Of a stretch of DNA of 40,674 nucleotides, positions 1 to 5,372 are shown one piece after another; position 1 is the first letter of the stretch; each line of letters opens with the position of its first letter. The DNA is from a virus: positions 1 to 40,674 of the IMG/VR virus record IMGVR_UViG_3300021357_000004; one strand, 5' to 3'. The notes below the pieces were generated by a model. The model had not been told where the DNA came from, made no database searches, and saw only the letters and a list, made by a program, of their open reading frames with translations. Both the position numbers and the translations under genes were made by a program.

Positions 1-131
1 CCCCCACCCCCAACCACCACTCCCCCACCAAGCGTGCTATCGCCCGCCGGGGTGGGGATAGAACAAATGTGCGCTCCCACGTGATAATCGTTATGAGAAA
101 AAAATCAGTGGCATGTGAGTATCATTATCTT

Positions 132-189
132 TCTCGCACACATGTTCCGAACTTGCGTGCCAGCGATATCCGTCTCGCACGCATGTGCC
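132..189. repeat. Direct repeat pair in the gene-free left end
   Basis: Two 17-bp copies lie at 132-148 and 173-189. They share the core TCTCGCACRCATGTKCC, differ at two positions, and are 41 bp apart start to start. The rest of positions 1-397 holds no convincing gene: the first 30 bases are C-rich runs, and an A-rich patch lies near 100. The pair could be a protein-binding site or part of a leader ahead of the first gene at 398. No function is assigned. Confidence 0.45.
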
Positions 190-397
190 AGGCGCATACC
201 AAATTTGGTCTAAGTTTAAAAGCATTACCACCTGGACATTTCTAGGGGCGATATTAGAATGGATGTACTAGGGCTACCCAGCTACGACCAGCACGCCTGT
301 ACCAAGCGGAAATGGTGGGGTAGCACCCGCCTTTCCCCCATTGAAACAGCTTGCATCAACCCTTATACTGGTAACAGTCGGGCAGGGAGGTGGCAGC

Positions 398-811
398 GTG
401 AACCAGCAGGACAGGGATATACTCCATACCCGCAATGCCAGTAGGCGCAAGGTAGGCGATGTGCATACAAGTCTAGCGCAATGGCATCAAGGCATTGGGG
501 GCCACGGGTACGTCAAGCTGGGCGTGGCAAAGGGTGTGCGGTTCAACCTGTACTCGGCCCTGTGTCGGCTCAGCGATAGCATCCACAATCCCCAGCCGGT
601 CAAGGCCACAAGGCAGCCAAAGCCTACTCCGCCCACACGCATTGGCATTGGCGGCACTCTGACCCATGAACGGCGTGATGCCCACGGCATCCTATTGCCA
701 ACAGCGCAACAGCGTCGCTATGTGGCAGCGCCCAGCACTGCGCCCAGCATTGCTAACCCTTACGGGCTTAAACGGCTGAACATCGGACTTGACGGGAAGC
801 GTATGGATTAG
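398..811 (+). CDS. Hypothetical protein, first gene of the rightward arm
   Basis: Not recognised. A GTG start at 398 is preceded by GGGAGG (385-390) at good spacing, so I prefer it to an ATG further upstream at 341 that lacks a site. The product is about 137 residues, basic and rich in Arg, His and Pro, with no membrane segment or Cys pair. The TAG stop at 809-811 is followed within 12 bp by the first copy of the TTTCTAAATA/GTGTCA box that recurs at 1.1-1.3 kb. Codon use is less strongly GC3-biased than in the virion genes. It could be a spurious frame; the support is the ribosome site and the absence of any competing frame. Confidence 0.45.
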   Translation: MNQQDRDILHTRNASRRKVGDVHTSLAQWHQGIGGHGYVKLGVAKGVRFNLYSALCRLSDSIHNPQPVKATRQPKPTPPTRIGIGGTLTHERRDAHGILLPTAQQRRYVAAPSTAPSIANPYGLKRLNIGLDGKRMD

Positions 812-881
812 GGCGAGGCTGATTTCTAAATAGCGTGTCACGTTTGCACCCAAACGGCAGCGGATTTTTGAGGAGAATATC

Positions 882-1052
882 ATGCGCTACCAGGAAGCAA
901 TGGATAAACTCGCAGCATACTTAGAGGTTGAGTACACACGTATGGAACCCGACTGGGCCGACCTTCTAGACACCGCCTTCCAAGCACTAGGGGACTGTCT
1001 CAAAGTGGGGTTAGCGGGGGACGAGGGGGAGGAACCAGATGTAAGGGCATGA
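882..1052 (+). CDS. Small acidic protein of unknown function
   Basis: A 56-residue frame opens with ATG at 882, six bases after GAGGAG (870-875). The product is acidic at its C-terminus (DEGEEPD) and has an amphipathic N-terminal half (EAMDKLAAYLEVEY) that is probably helical. No family is recognised. It sits between the isolated repeat box at 823-840 and the main box array at 1081-1302, so it may be controlled by whatever binds there. An antisense frame covers this gene and the array, but it has no ribosome site and looks like a by-product of the repeats. Confidence 0.5.
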   Translation: MRYQEAMDKLAAYLEVEYTRMEPDWADLLDTAFQALGDCLKVGLAGDEGEEPDVRA

Positions 1053-1080
1053 GCGATGCCCAGCGTTGTATATACATTTC

Positions 1081-1302
1081 GTGTCAGGCGTGTCATTATA
1101 TCTAAATACATATAGGATGACACGCTTGCCACGCCCATTTCCAGATACGAAATCGCCCCTTTCATAGCTGGCGTGACATGTTTGACACGAGACCCTTTTT
1201 CAGATACAAAATTGACCCCAGTCCGTGTCAAATTCGTCAACGCCTGACACGCCTGCAATAACGGGGTGATTTCCAGATAGCGACGATACCAGCAACGTGT
1301 CA
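1081..1302. repeat. Iterated GTGTCA / TTTCYARATA box array
   Basis: This 320-bp gap without a credible gene carries seven exact GTGTCA or TGACAC hexamers: 1081, 1090, 1118 (inverse), 1183 (inverse), 1225, 1245 (inverse) and 1297. A near match, TGACAT, lies at 1174. Interleaved are TTTCYARATA-like boxes at about 1099, 1138, 1197 and 1270. One further copy of each, together, sits at 823-840. The units occur in both orientations with 39-73 bp spacing, so this is not a simple tandem repeat. The pattern fits a multi-site binding region such as iterons of a replication origin, or an operator/leader. Confidence 0.6.
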
Positions 1303-1373
1303 GCATGGAGCCTGACGAAAACAGGAATCGTTAGCCCGCTAGGGCAAATCCAAAGCGATTCGAGGGGAGCGAT

Positions 1374-1592
1374 ATGCACTACGCCTACGGTGTTTTCTCA
1401 CAGGGCAATCGCTGGGCGATATGCACTCGCCTGCAAGATGCAAAGTTGCAGTTGCGCGAATTTGGGGGCGGGCAGATACGGCGATTGCCCCGCCATCTCT
1501 ATGATGAAGGCAATAGCTGGGATGCGCCCACCTTTACCGTGCTCTCCGACAAGATTGCCGAGGGGCAGGGAGAGAAGGTATACTGGTACTAG
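1374..1592 (+). CDS. Small hypothetical protein
   Basis: This 72-residue product starts at ATG 1374 behind GAGGGGAG and directly follows the box array. It is rich in aromatic residues and contains DEGNSWDAPTF and a C-terminal KVYWY. It has no membrane segment or Cys pair. I do not recognise the family. The next gene follows after 8 bp, so it is the first member of a run of co-oriented small genes (1374-2498) separated by 8 to 25 bp, which looks like one transcript. The frame opening at 1297 over the same stretch is rejected because it has no ribosome site. Confidence 0.6.
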   Translation: MHYAYGVFSQGNRWAICTRLQDAKLQLREFGGGQIRRLPRHLYDEGNSWDAPTFTVLSDKIAEGQGEKVYWY

Positions 1593-1600
1593 GGGGTAAT

Positions 1601-1765
1601 ATGGCTTGCCCAAAATGTGGGGGCGAGGGCGAAATTATGGGGGCGCTAGGGAATTTAGTCTGGCTTAAGTGTCGGCAATGTGGCTATCACTTTGCGGAAT
1701 TGCCAGAAGCACTTGAGCACGATACCGAAATGGCGCTGTTGGAAAGGAAGTACGCACATGATTGA
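1601..1765 (+). CDS. Zinc-ribbon microprotein
   Basis: A 54-residue protein starts at ATG 1601 after AGGGGGTAAT. It has a canonical zinc ribbon: CPKCG at residues 3-7 and CRQCG at about 24-28, with a glycine-rich knuckle between them and an acidic-helical tail (LPEALEHDTEM). Such minimal ribbons bind one zinc ion and usually serve as nucleic acid or protein adaptors; the target here is unknown. The stop overlaps the ATG of the next gene by 8 bp (ATGATTGA), which suggests translational coupling. It is one of about ten Cys-pair microproteins in this arm. Confidence 0.6.
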   Translation: MACPKCGGEGEIMGALGNLVWLKCRQCGYHFAELPEALEHDTEMALLERKYAHD

Positions 1766-1874
1766 CGCAATCAACGCTATCGGCACGGGCGCATCGCTCG
1801 CTGCCGTTTTCTACGTGCTGCTATTGGAGCCCCTATTGGACTGGCTAGCCAGCAAGCGGGCTTCGGGCAAATAG
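1758..1874 (+). CDS. Single-span membrane microprotein
   Basis: A 38-residue frame begins at ATG 1758 inside the end of the zinc-ribbon gene. Residues 10-28 (GASLAAVFYVLLLEPLLDW) form one hydrophobic span, followed by a short basic tail ending SKRASGK, so the C-terminus probably stays in the cytoplasm. Function is unknown. Phage membrane microproteins of this size are often lysis, exclusion or host-takeover factors, but nothing here decides between these. A longer frame upstream in the same phase (from 1680) is rejected because it overlaps the zinc-ribbon gene fully. Confidence 0.5.
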   Translation: MIDAINAIGTGASLAAVFYVLLLEPLLDWLASKRASGK

Positions 1875-1895
1875 GTGAGAAAGGGGGTAACGACC

Positions 1896-2063
1896 ATGAA
1901 ATTCCTAGTCAAAGTCGAGGGGAAATTGCTGGTGGAAGCCAGCGATAAGAAGTTGGCGATAGAGAAGGCCAATGTATTCTTTGCCGATAGGAACCTGGGC
2001 GGGTTCAAAGGCAGCGAATACTCCACTGAGGAAATCCAAGATTCCAGCGTCATCCCGGCCTAA
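1896..2063 (+). CDS. Small hypothetical protein
   Basis: A 55-residue protein starts at ATG 1896 behind GAGAAAGGGGGTAACGACC; the in-phase start at 1875 has no spacing for this site. The N-terminal FLVKVEGKLLVEASDKKLAIEKANVFF pattern alternates strand and helix and resembles small alpha/beta phage proteins that begin with a beta hairpin. The family is not recognised. It sits in the microprotein operon with 21-25 bp gaps on both sides. Confidence 0.55.
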   Translation: MKFLVKVEGKLLVEASDKKLAIEKANVFFADRNLGGFKGSEYSTEEIQDSSVIPA

Positions 2064-2088
2064 CTAACTGGAAGAAAGGGGGTAGCAC

Positions 2089-2265
2089 ATGGAAGTGAAA
2101 GCGGATACCATCAAGGTGGTGGATGGGCGCTTGCTCGTAGATGTGGCGCTCGATGCGGGCCACCCATCGGCGATCGGGAGAACCACGGTATTCTTCACCA
2201 CACACGGTGGAGAACGCATCGACAAGGACTATACCGTCAGCATCAACCTGTACAAGCGGGCATAG
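2089..2265 (+). CDS. Small hypothetical beta-rich protein
   Basis: This 58-residue frame runs from ATG 2089, preceded by GAAAGGGGGTAGCAC. The sequence alternates short hydrophobic strands (IKVVDGRLLVDVAL, TTVFFTTHGG, YTVSINLY), which suggests a small beta barrel or sheet. I see no Cys, membrane segment or named motif. The upstream spacer (AGAAAGGGGGTAGCAC) closely resembles the one ahead of 1896, so the two neighbours may stem from a duplicated gene start, although the proteins are not obviously alike. Confidence 0.5.
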   Translation: MEVKADTIKVVDGRLLVDVALDAGHPSAIGRTTVFFTTHGGERIDKDYTVSINLYKRA

Positions 2266-2273
2266 GGGGAACC

Positions 2274-2498
2274 ATGCCAAAGTACGATGTCCACGTCTAC
2301 CTGGAAGTAAAGGAACTAATCTGCGACATTGAAGCGGACTCGCCAGTTGACGCGTGCAGGGAAGCCGACCGGCTATTAGACCTATGCCCCCCACCAAACT
2401 GGACGGGTGAGGTCGATGGGTTCATAGTGGATGCGACCGGCGACCCCGACCTCATTGATTCCGCCTGGTACGACTCGGAATATAGAAAGGACGTGTAG
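2274..2498 (+). CDS. Small acidic hypothetical protein
   Basis: A 74-residue protein starts at ATG 2274 behind AGGGGGAACC. It opens with YDVHVYLEVKELICDIEADSP, a pattern seen in small phage proteins where a beta strand pair is followed by a helix (VDACREADRLLD). The C-terminus is acidic (ATGDPDLIDSAWYDSEYRKD). Two Cys residues are too far apart for a ribbon. Function is unknown. Its stop at 2496-2498 is followed one base later by the ATG of the broken gene at 2500. Confidence 0.6.
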   Translation: MPKYDVHVYLEVKELICDIEADSPVDACREADRLLDLCPPPNWTGEVDGFIVDATGDPDLIDSAWYDSEYRKDV

Positions 2499-2499
2499 C

Positions 2500-2773
2500 A
2501 TGTACCTGCATCTACTTTACATAGGTTGCGGGGGGGCAGAGTGAGGAAGCGATTGACGCGCTCGATGCCTACGCCGCCAGCCTTGCGGATTGCACTTCCT
2601 ACCTCGCATACGTCAGTTGGCGGGGGCAAGTGGAGCCAGCGTTGCTGTATGAATACGTCTCCGAGCCAGAAGAACCTTGGCTCATACGCCTGCTGGCGGA
2701 GCGCGCGAAAGCCGACCTCAGCCAAGAGGCTGTGCTGTATGTGCGCTGGCCCGTAACTTTGGCGATGCTATGA
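2500..2773 (+). pseudogene. Hypothetical gene interrupted by a one-base shift at a G7 tract
   Basis: ATG at 2500 follows AAAGGACGTGTAGC and encodes MYLHLLYIGCGG before a G7 run (2530-2536). In this phase it then hits TGA at 2542-2544 after 14 residues. If the run is read as six Gs, the frame continues as QSEEAIDALDAYAASLADC and on to a TGA at 2771-2773, giving a coherent protein of about 90 residues. The distal part has no start codon of its own near its beginning and no competing frame, and its stop forms an ATGA overlap with the next gene, as intact neighbours do. Either the tract carries a real or sequencing +1 insertion, or the ribosome shifts there. Function is unknown. Confidence 0.55.
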
Positions 2774-3006
2774 GCACCGAGAAAACGACGCTCATTGACG
2801 GGCGGCCTGTACATGCCGGGGAGTGCCTGGCCCTCGTGGATGCCCTACTGGGGCGGGAGGGCTCGTGGCTATTCGAGGAGCGGGGGGCATGGTGGATTAC
2901 ATGTCAGTGCTGTGAGGGAGCCAGCGAGCACTTTGACCCCAATGGGGGGCACTATCGGTGCGTTTCATGCGGCGGGCTAGGTGCGTTCAAGATTCAGATG
3001 CCATAG
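2770..3006 (+). CDS. Zinc-finger-like hypothetical protein
   Basis: A 78-residue protein starts at ATG 2770, which overlaps the preceding TGA (ATGA), so I reject the longer in-phase start at 2677. The second half has two Cys pairs, CQCC (about residues 43-46) and CVSC (about 66-69), with a conserved aromatic-Gly context (GGHYRCVSCGGLG) that looks like a zinc ribbon. The N-terminal half is alpha/beta and includes DGRPVHAGECLALVDALLG. No enzyme motif is visible. Function is unknown. Confidence 0.6.
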   Translation: MSTEKTTLIDGRPVHAGECLALVDALLGREGSWLFEERGAWWITCQCCEGASEHFDPNGGHYRCVSCGGLGAFKIQMP

Positions 3007-3101
3007 CCCGCAGGCCCGCTAGGGCGGGGATACTATGTCAAACTGCGGCAGCGCCGCCCTGCGACGGTGTGTTAAAACTGTAACTCAAATAAGGAGGAGC
3101 G

Positions 3102-3335
3102 ATGAAGGCGTACATGGTATTCGCGGATGCGCCCCCAGCGGGGTGCGATGCCGACGACGAGCTTCTGGTCAGCCTGACCTACAGGGATGTCATCGAGGAG
3201 TACGACGAGTTCTACTGGAACGGCGATAAGCCGTACTGGGCAAACTTGCCCGCAAGCACCCAGCACTCGATTTTCGAGGCCGTGGGTGAGTCTGGCATCG
3301 CCCTGGCCGACATCTTCGACCACCTCGTTCCCTAG
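3102..3335 (+). CDS. Acidic hypothetical protein
   Basis: A 77-residue protein starts at ATG 3102 behind a strong AAGGAGGAGCG site. It is very acidic (DADDELL, IEEYDEFYW) and rich in aromatic residues, a profile shared by small phage proteins that mimic DNA or bind host enzymes, though this is only a resemblance. No Cys, no membrane segment. The 95-bp gap upstream has a short CCCGC-TAG-GGCGGG hairpin near 3018-3032 that may end transcription of the preceding group. Confidence 0.6.
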   Translation: MKAYMVFADAPPAGCDADDELLVSLTYRDVIEEYDEFYWNGDKPYWANLPASTQHSIFEAVGESGIALADIFDHLVP

Positions 3336-3394
3336 CGCCCACTTGACGGGCATGAGAGAATAAGGGGGGGGGGGCCGGAGTCTCAACTTTAGTA

Positions 3395-3466
3395 ATGGCT
3401 GGTGGCGGAAGAATAGACGCTAGAACAGAGGCTACTAGTAAACGGAGCTTAGGTAGCCGGTGGTAA
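3395..3466 (+). CDS. Possible microprotein (23 residues)
   Basis: ATG 3395 opens a 23-codon frame, M-AGGGRIDARTEATSKRSLG-SRW, closed by TAA at 3464-3466 immediately before the ATG at 3467. The residue pattern looks peptide-like, but the ribosome site is poor (a GGAG 17 bases upstream). The same bases also form the first hairpin of the structured stretch at 3430-3537. I treat it as a tentative leader peptide or coincidence. Confidence 0.25.
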   Translation: MAGGGRIDARTEATSKRSLGSRW

Positions 3467-3537
3467 ATGAGTGCTGCTGCCAATACCACTCGTCGTCCCA
3501 GGGGAAGTCGGTACAAGGTATACCGTGTGGCCCTGGG
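3430..3537 (+). ncRNA. Structured RNA or leader candidate upstream of 3568
   Basis: Three stems follow each other. Stem 1 is 3430-3435 with 3453-3458 (GGCTAC/GTAGCC). Stem 2 is 3460-3465 with 3484-3489 (GTGGTA/TACCAC). Stem 3 is 3497-3503 with 3531-3537 (CCCAGGG/CCCTGGG) and encloses a 5-bp hairpin, 3509-3513 with 3521-3525 (CGGTA/TACCG). All pairs are Watson-Crick. The stretch ends about 15 bases before the ribosome site of the membrane microprotein at 3568, so it may be a regulatory leader. It overlaps two small frames (3395, 3467); dual use cannot be settled from one sequence. Confidence 0.4.
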
Positions 3538-3610
3538 CCAGCCAAAAATGAAAAAGGAGGAAGAAAGATGGACATTTTACTCGGTCTTGGGGTTGCTTCA
3601 GTTGTCGTAA
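3467..3610 (+). CDS. Possible small basic protein
   Basis: A 47-codon frame starts at ATG 3467, directly after the TAA of the 23-codon frame, and ends at TAA 3608-3610. The first 35 residues are basic and coherent (TTRRPRGSRYKVYRVALGQ, then KMKKEEER), as in small nucleic-acid-binding proteins. The last 13 residues run through the start of the membrane microprotein at 3568. The site is weak (GGTGG). It competes with the structured-RNA reading of the same bases. Confidence 0.3.
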   Translation: MSAAANTTRRPRGSRYKVYRVALGQPKMKKEEERWTFYSVLGLLQLS

Positions 3611-3702
3611 TTATGCTTATAGTTGTTGGTTGGCATTCAGCTAGAGTCCACCACACAACTTTTTGGAATCAGGTATTTGGAGCTAAAACACTTAATATAT
3701 AA
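3568..3702 (+). CDS. Single-span membrane microprotein
   Basis: A 44-residue protein starts at ATG 3568 behind a strong AAAAAGGAGGAAGAAAG site. Residues 3-22 (ILLGLGVASVVVIMLIVVGW) form one transmembrane segment, followed by a short His-rich cytoplasmic or periplasmic tail. Function is unknown. The gene is clearly more AT-rich than the genes before 3350 and after 4400 and begins an AT-rich island (about 3568-4283), which suggests a recent insertion. Confidence 0.6.
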   Translation: MDILLGLGVASVVVIMLIVVGWHSARVHHTTFWNQVFGAKTLNI

Positions 3703-3723
3703 TGAAATAATGAGGTGAGTATA

Positions 3724-4050
3724 GTGGAAATACTGATACCAGAAGGCATAGCATACTTTCGCAAACGGGATTTCCTCGATAAAGCTGGGATTGCCCAGTT
3801 GTGTGATGCTTATGAAGCCCTGCGGGAGCAAACTGAATATTGGCACCAGATGGCTATATTATACGCCGACGAGCGGACTGAGGCCCAGGCCAATGTGCGG
3901 GCGCAGAGTATCGACGGTAAAGAGTCATGTCACGCCGGTCGTGACGGAGACTGTATCTGGGCTAGTTGTCCCCAATTACGGGACGGTGAACCACTGCGGT
4001 ATGGGCGGCATTGCCCGTTGAGTATGGAGGAGCAAGATGTCTCAAACTAA
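3724..4050 (+). CDS. Hypothetical protein with C-terminal Cys motif
   Basis: This protein has 108 residues from GTG 3724; GAGGTG at 3712-3717 favours this over the GTG at 3715. The N-terminal two thirds is helical, with a coiled stretch (LCDAYEALREQTEYWHQMAILYADE). The C-terminus carries CHAGRDGDCIWASCPQLRDG and then RYGRHCPL: four Cys in a C-x7-C-x4-C-x13-C arrangement. I have an impression, not a match to a named family, of similar tails on short environmental-phage proteins. It probably binds metal; function is unknown. The next start overlaps its end by 14 bp. Confidence 0.6.
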   Translation: MEILIPEGIAYFRKRDFLDKAGIAQLCDAYEALREQTEYWHQMAILYADERTEAQANVRAQSIDGKESCHAGRDGDCIWASCPQLRDGEPLRYGRHCPLSMEEQDVSN

Positions 4051-4111
4051 ATTAGCAATCGCATGGATGGTCTACGTTTGCCACATGCGGCAACAGCAAC
4101 GAAAGGAGTAA
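4037..4111 (+). CDS. Possible microprotein (24 residues)
   Basis: ATG 4037 lies five bases after GGAGGAGC inside the end of the preceding gene and opens a 24-codon frame ending at TAA 4109-4111. The peptide (SQTKLAIAWMVYVCHMRQQ) has a short hydrophobic stretch flanked by basic residues. The good ribosome site and the abutting GTG of the next frame at 4113 support it. It is very short and could be only a coupling frame. Confidence 0.35.
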   Translation: MSQTKLAIAWMVYVCHMRQQQRKE

Positions 4112-4112
4112 G

Positions 4113-4283
4113 GTGCTAAATACTGAGACCACAACTCTAATAGGGTTAAGGCAAAAGCTAGAAGACTGTTATCGGTGGGAAGCCTCTCTTTGAGACCCGA
4201 ATCGAGCACAGGTCGTGTTCGATATTTACCGACTGGAGCATCTGAGAGACTTAATGGAAAAGCGAGATGTCAAAGTTAATTAA
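4113..4283 (+). pseudogene. Small helical protein gene with an in-frame TGA
   Basis: GTG 4113 follows GAAAGGAGTAAG and encodes LNTETTTLIGLRQKLEDCY-RWEASL, then TGA at 4191-4193. The same phase continues without shift as DPNRAQVVFDIYRLEHLRD-LMEKRDVKVN to TAA at 4281-4283, which overlaps the next gene by 17 bp. Both halves are helical with regular heptads and together would make a 56-residue coil. The most economical reading is a nonsense change (CGA or TGG to TGA). Readthrough is the other option. Genome-wide recoding is unlikely, because TGA ends many neighbouring genes. Confidence 0.45.
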
Positions 4284-4884
4284 CCCACAGGTAGACGAGA
4301 TGCCAAACACTTGCTCTAGTACCACTCCATCTTACCAGGGTGAGGACTTTCTGACCTGTGAACTGCCAGAAGGCCATTCCGGGCAGCATCGAACTTTGGG
4401 TTTATTCCCCAACGTATGGGAGGACGATATGACACAGACTGATACCATGACCCAAGCCGAGGCCCGGCTATGGCTGGCGGGGCTGGAGAAGGACTGCCAG
4501 CATATCTTTTCTGTCAGACAAGGAATCCGGCCAGTATCGGAATGTGAACTTTGTAACGGCACCGGCAAGGTGTATGTCCTGGACTTGCGGGAGCCGTGTG
4601 GTTGTCCTGTGAGTATTGACCATCGGAGGGGTTGGGTTAGTCCTTGTCCCGGCCACTGCCAGGGTCGAGGCTGGCTCCCGAAGCAGGGGGAGACGGCGTT
4701 GCATTACGCGATGGTGAAGGACGGCTGGTGGCTCCAGTTAGATGTGACTCCTAACGATGAAGGTGGCGGGGATAGATATGTCCTATTTAGGAAGCTCCAC
4801 TATCGCCCTCTCTTGGACATTTTTGGTGACGACAGGGACGACTGGTTGGCCGCGGCCAAGGCGATGAAGACGGCTGGATATTAA
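4267..4884 (+). CDS. Cys-rich hypothetical protein with two metal-site regions
   Basis: A 205-residue protein. Residues 16-55 carry C-x13-C followed by GHSGQH and WEDD, a layout I associate with short zinc-binding phage proteins. Residues about 92-138 hold a second cluster, CELCNGTGK, PCGCP and CPGHCQGRG, reminiscent of DnaJ-type CxxCxGxG zinc repeats in their CNGTGK and CQGRGW parts. The C-terminal third (WWLQLDVTPNDEG and FGDDRDDWLAAAKAMK) looks like a separate alpha/beta unit. I keep the start at 4267; an alternative with a good site (GGGAGGACGAT) is ATG 4429, which would drop the first cluster. Function is unknown; a DNA- or protein-binding role is plausible. Confidence 0.65.
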   Translation: MSKLINPQVDEMPNTCSSTTPSYQGEDFLTCELPEGHSGQHRTLGLFPNVWEDDMTQTDTMTQAEARLWLAGLEKDCQHIFSVRQGIRPVSECELCNGTGKVYVLDLREPCGCPVSIDHRRGWVSPCPGHCQGRGWLPKQGETALHYAMVKDGWWLQLDVTPNDEGGGDRYVLFRKLHYRPLLDIFGDDRDDWLAAAKAMKTAGY

Positions 4885-4893
4885 GGAGAGTAT

Positions 4894-5136
4894 ATGTGGC
4901 AAGATGCCCTGTTCCTAACTGGCGGTGGGCTTTTAGCCCTTGGCTTCCTTCCTACTCTTTTTGGCAGACAGAAGCCTTCACGATGGACGGCAGCGATGTT
5001 CGTGCTGGTTTTAACGAGTTTCGGCGGGGGCTTTCTCTCACTCGACTTGTACTGGAGTGCTGGCTCCCAATTCGTTGGGGCCGCGATGTGGGCAGCGACC
5101 ATTTTTCAACAGCGGGGAGAAAAGGCAGGGTACTGA
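4894..5136 (+). CDS. Three-span membrane protein
   Basis: An 80-residue protein behind AAGGAGAGTAT. Three hydrophobic segments are visible: residues about 5-22 (ALFLTGGGLLALGFLPTL), 32-50 (TAAMFVLVLTSFGGGFLSL) and 55-72 (SAGSQFVGAAMWAATIF), with a basic RQKPSR loop between the first two and a charged tail (QQRGEKAGY). The layout is that of small phage inner-membrane proteins. A holin-like role is possible but not supported by context, as this lies among replication genes and the lysis-type genes are at 19.5-21.8 kb. Confidence 0.65.
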   Translation: MWQDALFLTGGGLLALGFLPTLFGRQKPSRWTAAMFVLVLTSFGGGFLSLDLYWSAGSQFVGAAMWAATIFQQRGEKAGY

Positions 5137-5137
5137 C

Positions 5138-5371
5138 TTGAACACTCGCTGTCACCGTTGTAAAGGGCACCGCCTATTCTCCGCCGACCATTTCGGCACA
5201 TACTGGCATTGCCCGGTTTGCGGTGAGTATGAGGATGTCGCCGTTAATGCCGAGGGGGGGGTGTGGGGGGAAGCACGGGCTTGGCTCCCCCCTTTAACCC
5301 CGCGGCTAATCCCCCCGTGGACGCGCTTCTCGCGCGAGGGACGGATTACCCGAAAGCCCGGCTGTCCGTAA
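5138..5371 (+). CDS. Zinc-ribbon protein preceding the helicase
   Basis: The TTG start at 5138, one base after the previous stop and behind GGGGAGAAAAGGCAGGG, gives 77 residues. A zinc ribbon is plain: CHRCKGH near the start and CPVCGEYED about 20 residues later, with the aromatic HFGTYWHCPVC strand typical of ribbons. The C-terminal 35 residues are Pro/Arg-rich and less convincing. The stop lies one base before the ATG of the ATPase at 5373, so it is probably co-translated with it and may be a DNA-binding accessory of replication. Confidence 0.6.
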   Translation: MNTRCHRCKGHRLFSADHFGTYWHCPVCGEYEDVAVNAEGGVWGEARAWLPPLTPRLIPPWTRFSREGRITRKPGCP

Positions 5372-5372
5372 A

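Noticed and set aside
1-30. C-rich left terminus as a quadruplex-forming or telomere-like end
   Set aside because: Only three C5 runs are present and the pattern is not repeated; it may simply be an assembly edge.
259-444. A 61-codon + frame at the left end
   Set aside because: It lacks a ribosome site and overlaps the better supported gene at 398.
887-1306. A 139-codon frame on the - strand across the box array
   Set aside because: It has no ribosome site, opposes a small gene with a good site (882-1052), and its apparent internal repeats come directly from the repeated boxes.
4113-4283. Genome-wide TGA recoding
   Set aside because: TGA ends many neighbouring genes in ATGA overlaps with intact downstream genes, and only one internal TGA of this kind was found.
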